Below, piece after piece: positions 24,973 to 32,431 of a stretch of 39,201 bases of DNA. The stretch spans positions 1 to 39,201 of the forward strand of contig JAFOBR010000098.1 in assembly GCA_017381715.1 (NCBI GenBank), written 5' to 3'. Origin of the DNA: Clostridia bacterium (GTDB taxonomy: Bacteria > Bacillota > Clostridia > Oscillospirales > CAG-382). Positions within the stretch are counted from its first letter, which is position 1, and every line of letters starts with the position of its first letter. Position numbers and translations under genes: made by a program. Below the pieces are notes generated by a model. The model saw nothing but the letters and a program-made list of their open reading frames with translations, made no database searches and had not been told where the DNA came from.

Positions 24973-26671
24973 CGGTATTTTTTGCCGCGCATTGGGCGAT
25001 GAATTAAACAAATTGTCCGGTGCAAAAATAGAAAAGATACATCATATAAGCAACAAGGAGCTTGTGTTCGAACTGTTCGGAGGCGAGAAGACCACGTTGC
25101 TTATTTCCGCGTTGCCCTCTGCACCGCGGATATGTTTTATAAAGGAATATGACCGCCCTCAAAACCCCACCATGCTTTGTATGCTTTTCAGAAAGCATCT
25201 TTCCGGCGGCAGAATAATAAACGTATGCGCTTTGGAAGACGAGCGTATAATAAAATTCACCTTCGTAGCCGCAGACGAATTGGGACACCCCGAAGAAAAG
25301 CATCTTTATATCGAACTTATGGGCAAATATTCCAACTGTATACTTTGCTCGGGGGACGATAAAATACTCGGCGCGTTTTCCGTTTCCGATATTACGGATA
25401 AACGCTGTATTATGTCCGGCGCCCGTTATGAACCGCCGGAAAAACAAAACAAATTCCCGCCCTTTTCCGTTACAAAAGAGCAGTTTTTGCTTTATGCCGC
25501 CCAAAATTCACACCGCACGGCAGATGATTTTCTGCTTCAAAGCTTTCTCGGCTTTTCTCCCGTTACAGCTCGGGAAGTATCTTTTAAAGCTACGGGGGAA
25601 ACAGATTCACTTTTACTTTCCGCAGACCATAATAAACTGTGGGAAGAATTTGAAAGGCTCCTTGATTCCGTAAGAACACAAAGCGTAACTCCTTGTATAG
25701 CCGCAAACGGCAAGGCTTTTTCATATACGACATTGTGTCAGTATGGCGGTGAGTATAAGCAGCTTCAAAGTCTTACACAGCTTTTAGGCGAATTTTATGC
25801 GGAAAAAGCGTCTCTTGCAGAGATAAAACAGCTTTCCTTCGATATCTCCCGTGTGTTGGGTACCGTTAAAAACCGTTTGGAGAAAAAATTGGTTTCCCAA
25901 AAAACAGAGCTTTCCGATTGCGCAAAAAAGGATATTTACCGCAATAGGGGAGATATTATTACTGCAAACATTTACCGTATCCCCTCGGGTGCATCTTCCG
26001 TTACGGCTATGGATTATACTACGGGGGAAGAGGTTACGATACCTTTGGATACCCGTCTTACAGCTGCCCGCAACGCTCAGCGCCTTTACGCAAAATATGC
26101 AAAGCTTAAACGTGCGGAAGAGCATCTTACCGTTCTTATCGCTTCGGGCGAGGAAGAGCTTGCCTATGTCCGCACGGTAGAGGACGCATTGTCCCGTGCC
26201 CGTACCCGCAAAGAGCTGGATGAAATTCGTCTTGAGCTTGGCGAAGTAGGCTATATGTCTGCCCCCGTAACCAAAAAAGGCAGCAAAAAAGCCCCTGCGG
26301 GACAGCACCTTACCTTCACTACTACCGATGGTATGCGTGTGCTTGTGGGGAGAAACAACAGACAAAACGATTCTTTGACCGGAAATGCGGATAAAAACGA
26401 TATCTGGTTCCACGTAAAGAATTTTCCCGGTTCCCACGTTATCCTTTGCACGGAGGGTGAAGAACCAACCGACAGAGATTATACCCAAGCGGCAATGCTG
26501 GCGGCGTATCATTCTTCCATTCGTGGCGCTTCAAACGCCGAGGTGGATTATACCCGTGTAAGATACGTTAAAAAGCCTTCCGGCAGTAAGCCCGGGTACG
26601 TAACCTACGATAAATATTATACCGCTATAGTAGACGGTGTTATGCCCGATCTTGGAAAGGAGAACAAATAA
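24965..26671 (+). CDS. rqcH: RqcH ribosome quality-control protein (NFACT)
   Basis: RqcH binds the stalled 50S-peptidyl-tRNA complex and recruits alanyl-tRNA to add alanine tails that mark the nascent chain for degradation. The 568-residue protein has the NFACT-N domain (about 1-190), a helix-hairpin-helix-like and coiled-coil middle (about 260-430), and NFACT-R with the conserved NDIWFHVKNFPGSHVIL segment near residue 480. C-terminal basic residues follow. I prefer the ATG at 24965; GGAGG lies about 11 bases upstream, and an in-frame TTG at 24956 is too close. It overlaps the Nif3-family gene and is itself overlapped by the next gene. Confidence 0.93.
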   Translation: MLDGIFCRALGDELNKLSGAKIEKIHHISNKELVFELFGGEKTTLLISALPSAPRICFIKEYDRPQNPTMLCMLFRKHLSGGRIINVCALEDERIIKFTFVAADELGHPEEKHLYIELMGKYSNCILCSGDDKILGAFSVSDITDKRCIMSGARYEPPEKQNKFPPFSVTKEQFLLYAAQNSHRTADDFLLQSFLGFSPVTAREVSFKATGETDSLLLSADHNKLWEEFERLLDSVRTQSVTPCIAANGKAFSYTTLCQYGGEYKQLQSLTQLLGEFYAEKASLAEIKQLSFDISRVLGTVKNRLEKKLVSQKTELSDCAKKDIYRNRGDIITANIYRIPSGASSVTAMDYTTGEEVTIPLDTRLTAARNAQRLYAKYAKLKRAEEHLTVLIASGEEELAYVRTVEDALSRARTRKELDEIRLELGEVGYMSAPVTKKGSKKAPAGQHLTFTTTDGMRVLVGRNNRQNDSLTGNADKNDIWFHVKNFPGSHVILCTEGEEPTDRDYTQAAMLAAYHSSIRGASNAEVDYTRVRYVKKPSGSKPGYVTYDKYYTAIVDGVMPDLGKENK

Positions 26672-26883
26672 TGGCATTAAAGGACGATTGGAAAAAATTA
26701 GGCAAGGATTTCAAGGAAATAGGTGCAGATCTTAAGGAATCCAAAATAGAAGGAAAAAATCTTAAATCCTTGGGCAAGCATTTTGGAAAAGCCTTTGTAA
26801 ACAGCGTTGAAAAAGGTGTCGACGTTGTTTCCGATACAGTTGAAGACGTTGTGGAAGACGTTACAAAAAAAGAAGATAAATAA
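26671..26883 (+). CDS. Small Lys/Asp-rich helical protein
   Basis: A 70-residue protein with no cysteine and a strong helical, amphipathic composition: WKKLGKDFKEIGADLKES, then GKNLKSLGKHFGKAF, then an acidic valine-rich tail (VSDTVEDVVEDV). The pattern of about 11 residues is like LEA or apolipoprotein-type helices, which bind membrane surfaces. GGAGAAC precedes the ATG, which overlaps the rqcH stop. No name can be given. Coding is supported by ribosome binding site, overlap and codon use. Confidence 0.75.
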   Translation: MALKDDWKKLGKDFKEIGADLKESKIEGKNLKSLGKHFGKAFVNSVEKGVDVVSDTVEDVVEDVTKKEDK

Positions 26884-26888
26884 AATTT

Positions 26889-26918
26889 CACCCCAAGAAG
26901 CCTGACGGCTTATTGGGG
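26889..26918. repeat. Palindromic element similar to the hairpin at 8110-8140
   Basis: CCCCAA and AAGCC pair with GGCTT and TTGGGG around a TGAC loop. Its first 14 bases, CACCCCAAGAAGCC, are identical to the reverse complement of the hairpin at 8110-8140 and most of the rest aligns with small changes. Confidence 0.65.
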
Positions 26919-26930
26919 ACCCCGACAAAC

Positions 26931-26964
26931 AAAGCCCGTATCGCTGTTGATACGGGCTTTTTGA
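26931..26964. terminator. Strong bidirectional terminator
   Basis: AAAGCCCGTATC pairs with GATACGGGCTTT around GCTGTT (12 base pairs) and is followed by TT on the plus strand; the minus-strand copy also ends in T-rich sequence. It closes the long block ending at 26883 and the convergent SLH gene. Confidence 0.88.
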
Positions 26965-26972
26965 ATAAAAGA

Positions 26973-28139
26973 CTATTTATTTTTCATTGCCTTTGCAAGA
27001 AGCTTTGCCACGTCTGCTTTGGTCAATTCTGCATCTTTATCCTGCTCGGAAGCAAAAACTCCGCCGTAACCTGCGGCATTTAAAGCGGCAATAGTCATTT
27101 GCTCGGCTTCGCCACGGGTAATATTTTTGGTGGGATCAAACTTTCCGTTACCAAGGGTTACGATATCCTCTCGCAGAGCAAGAGCGAGATAACCTTTTGC
27201 CACGTTGGTCAGCACTGCATCGTCTTCAAAAAGCGTGTCTTCGCAGATTTCGGCCTGCTTATCCATGCCCATTGCAGTAATCAGCATTACAAGGTAATCT
27301 ATCTTTTTCACCTTTTCGGTGGGGGAGAAAAAGTATTCGCCTTCTCTTAATTCGTAAGTCATTACATCGGACTGGGCAACCATAACTGCGCAGGAATACG
27401 CATCATTTCCCGCCATATCCGCAAAGGTAATGTTTTTGCTGTTTTTTTCAACCTTCACGTTCACCGTGGCGATTTCGGAAACGAGCCCGAATTCATCGGA
27501 AACCGTATAAGAAAAGCTGTCTCTTCCTCTGTAGCCTTCACGGGGAGTGTATTCAATCACACCGTCTTTGCTGACCTTTATACTTCCGTTTGAAGGATAA
27601 GACTGAATATTCACCTGCATATTGTCACCGTTAGGATCGGTTATGGCAAGCTGGTGAAAAACGGGAATGTTTGCAAGGGTGGTAATATCCTCGCTTGCGG
27701 CAATGGGAGCCACATTAACCGAACTTTTTAATGTTATTACACATGGAATATCTGTTTCTGTCCAGTTTTCCGTACCTGCACGGAAGGAAAAAGAGGTTTT
27801 TGCAATATCCTTTGAAGCGGGAGTGAATACAAGATAAGACAATGCAGAAACGGGAATTGTCTGTCCTTCAACCACCTTTTGGTTGTTGAGGGTAAGAGTA
27901 CCTGCGCTTTCTGCGGGAAGGGAGGTAACCACAATATAAGTCACTTCTTTGCCGATCACGTTTTCAAAATCCCCTTTGGTAAAGCTAACTGCTTTTTCGG
28001 TTATACCGCATTTTTGCATAACCGTTTGGGACTTTAATACGTCGATAGCGGGAGAAAGACCGTACCCTCCTGCAGACGCACTTACGCTGTATACGGTAAG
28101 CATAAGCGCCATTAAAGAAAGAATAAAAAGCTTTTTCAT
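26973..28139 (-). CDS. Secreted SLH-domain protein with Ig/cadherin-like domain
   Basis: A 388-residue exported protein. The signal peptide is MKKLFILSLMALMLTVYSVSASA with cleavage after about residue 23. A middle domain (about 145-230) shows the bacterial cadherin/Big-type pattern (TDPNGDN, NGSIKVS, YTPREGYRGRDSF). The C-terminus has two S-layer homology repeats (about 239-290 and 300-355), the second ending in ITRGEAEQM, and a partial third (ELTKADVAKLLAKAM). SLH domains bind secondary cell-wall polymers, so it should be surface-anchored. The start is an ATG at 28139 with AAAGGGG upstream; an in-frame TTG one codon earlier is rejected. Function may be structural or adhesive. Confidence 0.88.
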   Translation of the reverse strand: MKKLFILSLMALMLTVYSVSASAGGYGLSPAIDVLKSQTVMQKCGITEKAVSFTKGDFENVIGKEVTYIVVTSLPAESAGTLTLNNQKVVEGQTIPVSALSYLVFTPASKDIAKTSFSFRAGTENWTETDIPCVITLKSSVNVAPIAASEDITTLANIPVFHQLAITDPNGDNMQVNIQSYPSNGSIKVSKDGVIEYTPREGYRGRDSFSYTVSDEFGLVSEIATVNVKVEKNSKNITFADMAGNDAYSCAVMVAQSDVMTYELREGEYFFSPTEKVKKIDYLVMLITAMGMDKQAEICEDTLFEDDAVLTNVAKGYLALALREDIVTLGNGKFDPTKNITRGEAEQMTIAALNAAGYGGVFASEQDKDAELTKADVAKLLAKAMKNK

Positions 28140-28203
28140 CAAATACGCCCCTTTTTAAAATAATAAATGTGTAATATTAATTTTCCCGTAATACAAAAAA
28201 ATA

Positions 28204-28232
28204 TTGCAAAAGAGCAAAAAATATAGTACAAT
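28204..28232 (+). promoter_or_regulatory. Promoter of mnmA
   Basis: TTGCAA (28204-28209) and TACAAT (28227-28232) are 17 bases apart, 36 bases before the GTG start of mnmA. Confidence 0.65.
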
Positions 28233-28268
28233 TTTTATACAGTTATTATGTATAAGGGGGAATTTTGC

Positions 28269-29291
28269 GTGTCGGATATTCTTGTCGCGGTAAGCGGCGG
28301 TGTGGATAGCTCCGTGGCGGCTTACGTACTAAAAAAAGAAGGCTATAACGTAAACGGTGTGTATATGCGTCTTGCTTCGCAAAAAGATGAAAGCGGAGAT
28401 GCATTCAATGCCGCGCAAAATCTTTCTATAGATTTTCACGTTTTCGATAAACGTGAAGAGTTTAAAGAAAAGATTGTTTCCCGCTTCGCACGGGAATATT
28501 TAAAAGGGCTTACCCCCAACCCCTGTGTTTTTTGTAATGAGACTATGAAGTTTCCCGCATTGTTTGAAAAAGCGGATGAATTGGAAATTCTTCTCACCGC
28601 AACGGGACATTACGCAGGCATATACGAGCGTGGCGGCGTGTATTACCTGCGCAAAAGCAAAAATACCGCAAAAGACCAAAGCTATATGCTGTACAGACTT
28701 TCTCAGAATATGCTTTCCCGCCTTATGTTTCCTATCGGTGATATGAATAAAGACGATGTGCGTTTGCTTGCAGAGGAGGGGAATATCCCCGTTGCTCACA
28801 AGGCGGATAGTCAGGATATCTGCTTCGTACCGGATGGAGATTACCGCCCCATTATTTCGGAATACGGAAAAGCCGCTTCGAAAACAGGTGATTTCGTTTA
28901 TGAGGACGGAAAAGTTATCGGCAAACACAAGGGGATAGAAGCATATACCATAGGTCAGCGCAAAGGACTCGGTATCGCTTGGGAGCATCCTTTGTACGTT
29001 ATCGGCAAGGATATTGCGGGTAACCGTGTACTGCTCGGAAAAAACGAAAGTCTGTTTACAGACAGTCTTACCGCTTCTGATGTAGTCTATTGCTCCGAGC
29101 AAATGCCAAGTGTTTTCCGTTGCGAAGCGAAGGTGCGTTACAGCCATTCGGGTGCAATGTGTACCGTAACCAAGCTTACCGAAAACACGGTTTCCGTGTT
29201 GTTCGATACCCATCAGCGTGCCATAACCCCCGGTCAATCAGTGGTATTTTATGATGGCGAAACGGTTATCGGCGGCGGATATATTGATTGA
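28269..29291 (+). CDS. mnmA: tRNA 2-thiouridine synthetase MnmA
   Basis: MnmA adenylates U34 of Glu, Gln and Lys tRNAs and inserts sulfur relayed from a cysteine desulfurase. The PP-loop is SGGVDSS (9-15); the catalytic cysteines are expected at C89 (NPCVFCN) and C185 (DSQDICF). ATGHYA and TIGQRKGLGI are also conserved. At 340 residues it is shorter than the E. coli protein because the segment after VYMR is compressed. I start at GTG 28269, eight bases after AAGGGGG; an ATG seven codons upstream adds sequence unlike the family. The cysteine desulfurase at 1409 is a possible sulfur donor; no tusA-E relay genes are seen. Confidence 0.94.
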   Translation: MSDILVAVSGGVDSSVAAYVLKKEGYNVNGVYMRLASQKDESGDAFNAAQNLSIDFHVFDKREEFKEKIVSRFAREYLKGLTPNPCVFCNETMKFPALFEKADELEILLTATGHYAGIYERGGVYYLRKSKNTAKDQSYMLYRLSQNMLSRLMFPIGDMNKDDVRLLAEEGNIPVAHKADSQDICFVPDGDYRPIISEYGKAASKTGDFVYEDGKVIGKHKGIEAYTIGQRKGLGIAWEHPLYVIGKDIAGNRVLLGKNESLFTDSLTASDVVYCSEQMPSVFRCEAKVRYSHSGAMCTVTKLTENTVSVLFDTHQRAITPGQSVVFYDGETVIGGGYID

Positions 29292-29302
29292 GAGGATTTT
29301 TT

Positions 29303-29980
29303 ATGGAAACCCGTCTTGACAGAATGATTCCTCTTCTGGGTGAAGAGGGAATCGAAAAACTAAAAAAATCCCACGTTTTGCTCGTGGGAATAGGCGGAGT
29401 GGGCGCCGCTGCGGGAGAAGCCTTGGTACGTGGGGGTATCGGCAGTATAACCGCAATAGATAACGATACGGTAAATGTTACAAATATAAACCGCCAGCTT
29501 ATAGCAACGGATATTGTTATAGGCAGGTCAAAAACTGACGTAGCCTCTGAAAGATGGAGTGAAATTGCACCCGATTGCAATATAAGAGTAAGGGATATGT
29601 TTTATTCCGAAGAAGATCCTATTCCTCTTGATGAATACGATTATATTTTGGATTGTATAGATTCCGTGCGGTCAAAGCTGTTTTTAATACAGCAAGCTAC
29701 AGAAGCAGGTGTGCCCATAATTTCCTGCATGGGTACGGGAAATAAGCTCGACCCCACAAAACTGGAGATATCGGATATTTCAAAAACATCGGTCTGTCCT
29801 CTTGCCAAAACTGTCCGTGTGGAATTAAGGAAAAGGGGAATAAACCATCTTAAGGTAGTATATTCCAAGGAGCTTCCCGTAGTGCACGACCGTGTGCCCG
29901 CATCCGTTCCCTTCGTGCCTCCGGTGGCAGGGTTTATAATGGCAGGGGAAGTAATAAAAGATCTTTGCAAAGGTGTGTAA
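29303..29980 (+). CDS. tcdA: tRNA threonylcarbamoyladenosine dehydratase (TcdA/CsdL-like)
   Basis: An E1-like (ThiF/MoeB superfamily) protein of 225 residues, with GIGGVG nucleotide loop (29-34), the IDNDTVNVTNINRQ motif, and an ILDCIDSV segment. TcdA proteins convert t6A37 to its cyclic form with ATP. A role as a generic sulfur-carrier adenylase cannot be fully excluded, since no carrier protein is nearby, but the start (METRLDRMIPLLGEEGI) and context next to mnmA favour TcdA. AGAGGA lies six bases before the ATG at 29303. Confidence 0.88.
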   Translation: METRLDRMIPLLGEEGIEKLKKSHVLLVGIGGVGAAAGEALVRGGIGSITAIDNDTVNVTNINRQLIATDIVIGRSKTDVASERWSEIAPDCNIRVRDMFYSEEDPIPLDEYDYILDCIDSVRSKLFLIQQATEAGVPIISCMGTGNKLDPTKLEISDISKTSVCPLAKTVRVELRKRGINHLKVVYSKELPVVHDRVPASVPFVPPVAGFIMAGEVIKDLCKGV

Positions 29981-29983
29981 AAA

Positions 29984-30553
29984 ATGAAAAAAGTATGGAA
30001 ACCGGGCACCCTTCTTGCCCCCGTTCCTCCCACAATGGTGTCCTGCGGGACTATGGAAAACCCAAATATTCTTACCGTAGGCTGGACAGGAATAACCTGC
30101 ACTGATCCTGCACAGACATATATTTCTGTACGTAAACAACGGCATTCCCACAGTATTATTTCTCAAAACGGATATTTCGTTATAAATCTACCTACTGTTT
30201 CTCTTGCAAAGGCGTGCGATTTTTGCGGTGTAAAAAGCGGCAAGGATATAAATAAATTCGCCCATCTCGGGCTTACTCCCGTGGTGAGCGAGAATTCGGG
30301 CTGTCCCGCTATTGCAGAATGTCCCGTGTCTATCGAATGTAAGGTTGATAGAATTATAGAGCTTGGCAGTCACGATATGTTTATGGCAACCATCCTTTCC
30401 GTTTCGGTGGACGAAAAGATAATAGAAGAAAGCGGCAGGCTGGCTTTGGAAAAAGCAGACCTGCTTGCATACGCCCACGGCAGTTATTTTGCACTTGGCA
30501 AAAGCGTGGGAACATTTGGATTTTCCGTAAGAAAGAAGAAAAAACACAGATGA
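29984..30553 (+). CDS. Flavin reductase-like FMN-binding protein
   Basis: A 189-residue protein of the flavin reductase/flavoredoxin (split-barrel) family. It has the N-terminal PGTLLAPVPPTMVSCG and TVGWTGITCTDPAQ region, SVRKQRHSHSII, and NLPTVSLAKACDFCG. Clostridial members of this group bind FMN non-covalently and shuttle electrons, but the partner is unknown. Several cysteines (CG at 20s, CT, CDFCG, CP) could be redox-active. It overlaps rlmH by four bases and ends in a lysine-rich tail. Confidence 0.85.
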   Translation: MKKVWKPGTLLAPVPPTMVSCGTMENPNILTVGWTGITCTDPAQTYISVRKQRHSHSIISQNGYFVINLPTVSLAKACDFCGVKSGKDINKFAHLGLTPVVSENSGCPAIAECPVSIECKVDRIIELGSHDMFMATILSVSVDEKIIEESGRLALEKADLLAYAHGSYFALGKSVGTFGFSVRKKKKHR

Positions 30554-30990
30554 ACGTAACTATTATTCACGTAGGCGATTTCAAAGAGGATTACTTCCGC
30601 CAAGCAGAAAAGGAATACGCAAAACGCCTTTCCGCCTATTGCAGTTTTAAAACCGTCCTTGTAAAGGAAGAAGAAAATTTAAAAAAAGAAGCAGAAAAGG
30701 TGCTTTCTCTCCTTCCTCCGAAGGCGAAAAAGATTGCCCTTTGCGTAGAAGGAAAACAGCTTTCCAGCGAAGAGTTCGCTGTTGTTTTAGACGAAGCCCG
30801 CTTTGTTTCTTCGGAAATTTGCTTTGTTATCGGTTCCTCCTGCGGTCTGGACGAAAGTGTAAAACGCGCTTGCGATATCCGCCTTTCCTTTTCCAAAATG
30901 ACACTTCCTCACCGACTTGCCCGAATTCTTTTGGAAGAACAAATTTACCGCGCATTTACCATCATCGCAGGGAAAACCTATCATAAATAA
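30550..30990 (+). CDS. rlmH: 23S rRNA pseudouridine-1915 N3-methyltransferase
   Basis: RlmH is a SPOUT-fold enzyme that methylates pseudouridine 1915 in helix 69 of 23S rRNA, at the subunit bridge. The 146-residue length is slightly below the usual 155-160. LCVEGKQLSSEEFA, the knot segment FVIGSSCGLDESV and the C-terminal YHK are in place, with TLPHRLARILLEEQIYRA. The usual GG of the knot (IGGxxG) is replaced by SS. Pairs logically with the RluA-family synthase at 19.6 kb, which may make the pseudouridine. A hairpin terminator follows. Confidence 0.93.
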   Translation: MNVTIIHVGDFKEDYFRQAEKEYAKRLSAYCSFKTVLVKEEENLKKEAEKVLSLLPPKAKKIALCVEGKQLSSEEFAVVLDEARFVSSEICFVIGSSCGLDESVKRACDIRLSFSKMTLPHRLARILLEEQIYRAFTIIAGKTYHK

Positions 30991-30993
30991 CCT

Positions 30994-31020
30994 TTGCAAC
31001 CGTAGGTTGCAACGCTTTTT
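30994..31020 (+). terminator. Hairpin terminator after rlmH
   Basis: TTGCAACC pairs perfectly with GGTTGCAA around a GTA loop, followed by CGC and five T residues. Confidence 0.7.
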
Positions 31021-31052
31021 CTCTGAATTTTCCTTATTCTATCACAGGTTTA

Positions 31053-31081
31053 TTGACCTTTTTGAAAATGTTTGCTATGCT
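31053..31081 (+). promoter_or_regulatory. Promoter of the XRE-helical-repeat gene
   Basis: TTGACC (31053-31058) and TATGCT (31076-31081) lie 17 bases apart with a TGC extended -10 element directly before the -10 box. Confidence 0.7.
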
Positions 31082-31130
31082 TTTCACGTAAAAGCTTGCA
31101 GGCGAAACCAAAAGAAAGGGAAAAACAATT

Positions 31131-32273
31131 ATGTTTAATATGAAGAATTTTGCTCAGTTCCTTGTTGGCAAACGGCGGGAGAAGAATATTACTCAAGGTC
31201 AGCTTGCGGATATGGTAGGAGTATCACACCAAGCGGTAAGCAAGTGGGAGAGAGGGGAATCTATGCCCGAAATTTCCAAGCTTTCCGACCTTTCCTCTGC
31301 CTTGAACGTTTCTACAGAAGATATATTAACAGCAATGCATACCGAAAGCAGCGTGCCCGAAGCGAAAGCGGAAAATAAAGACCATGAATATTACGCCCTG
31401 CCCGATAAAACTCTTGTAGGTGACGTATGTGCATTGGCTCCCTTTTTAAGCAAAGAAGCACTCACCACCGCCATTACCGAAATAGCTATCGCAAAGGGAA
31501 GCGGTATCGCAAAAATACTTTTTAAATATGCGGACGAGGATATTCTGCGCGAAGTGGCGCTGCTGGTTTTTGCAACGGATACGGATAAAGGCAGATTGGA
31601 TCTGGTTCCGTACCTCCCGCAGGAAGAGATAACAAAGCTGATTTTAAACCGTTATTCTTCCGGCGGCATCGGTTCAATGCTTCCTCTGCTACCCTTTTCC
31701 AAGGATTTTGAAGTGGTTGATATGATCTTCAAATCCATCGTAAGCAAAGACGGCAACTGGAATGCCCTTAAGCCCGTCGTTTCCGATCTTATGCCCGAGG
31801 TCGTGGTTTCAAACGGAATTGACTATGCGGTAAAGCACGGTATAGGCTGCTTCGGTGCTTGGTGGGGAGTTTTGGGGTACGAAAATATAGCAAAAATCTT
31901 CATCGGCTATTGCAGACATTTTGACCATTCCTTCCGCGCCTGGTCGGATATTGCACCACATCTGGGACGGGCAGATAAACGCCTTATCCTTGATGAATTG
32001 GATAAAATGAAGGCGGACGGATATAATTTCAATTTCGAAGTTAATCCTTTACAGCTTCAGGCTCTTCCTGCAGATATCAGAGATAAGCTTGTTGAATTCG
32101 GCGTACATCCCGATGCAAGAGGTGTGCCAAATATGAACTTTAGTATGGGTACTCCCTTCGTTCCCAACAATTTCTCCGAATTTGAAGAGTATATTCAAGA
32201 ATTAGAATCCAGAATAGAGGAACTGGAATCCCGCATAGACGATCTGGAAGACAGACTTGACGATATGGAATAA
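31131..32273 (+). CDS. XRE-type HTH protein with helical-repeat body and C-terminal coiled coil
   Basis: A 380-residue protein. Residues 9-62 form an XRE helix-turn-helix (TQGQLADMVGVSHQAVSKWE). Residues about 85-290 contain repeated helical units of the form LxPFLxxExL, LVPYLPQEEI and LLPLLPFSKDF, each followed by a KGSGIA- or SGGIGSM-like segment. The last 35 residues are a heptad coiled coil made of two copies of LESRIEELESRI-like sequence. It stands as a single gene with its own promoter. The HTH predicts DNA binding, and the body may be a protein-protein or ligand-sensing scaffold. No enzyme motif is present. AAAGGGA precedes the ATG. Confidence 0.85.
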   Translation: MFNMKNFAQFLVGKRREKNITQGQLADMVGVSHQAVSKWERGESMPEISKLSDLSSALNVSTEDILTAMHTESSVPEAKAENKDHEYYALPDKTLVGDVCALAPFLSKEALTTAITEIAIAKGSGIAKILFKYADEDILREVALLVFATDTDKGRLDLVPYLPQEEITKLILNRYSSGGIGSMLPLLPFSKDFEVVDMIFKSIVSKDGNWNALKPVVSDLMPEVVVSNGIDYAVKHGIGCFGAWWGVLGYENIAKIFIGYCRHFDHSFRAWSDIAPHLGRADKRLILDELDKMKADGYNFNFEVNPLQLQALPADIRDKLVEFGVHPDARGVPNMNFSMGTPFVPNNFSEFEEYIQELESRIEELESRIDDLEDRLDDME

Positions 32274-32278
32274 ACAAC

Positions 32279-32310
32279 AAACGGACTGCGCACAGCGGTC
32301 CGTTTCTTTT
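32279..32310 (+). terminator. Terminator of the XRE-helical-repeat gene
   Basis: AAACGGACTGC pairs with GCGGTCCGTTT around GCACA, followed by CTTTT. Confidence 0.85.
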
Positions 32311-32370
32311 GTATATCTAAACGCTCCAATCTAAATAAACTTGATCTATTTTTACTTGTCAACATTAATT

Positions 32371-32412
32371 TTTCAAAAAAGAAAATCCGCAGAAATAAAA
32401 CTTTCTGCGGAT
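32371..32412 (-). terminator. Terminator of typA
   Basis: ATCCGCAGAAA and its exact complement (32385-32395 and 32402-32412) flank a six-base loop; on the minus strand the stem is followed by TTTTCTTTTTT. The space from 32311 to 32370 holds nothing recognised. Confidence 0.9.
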
Positions 32413-32431
32413 AATTTTTATTGGGTTAAAC

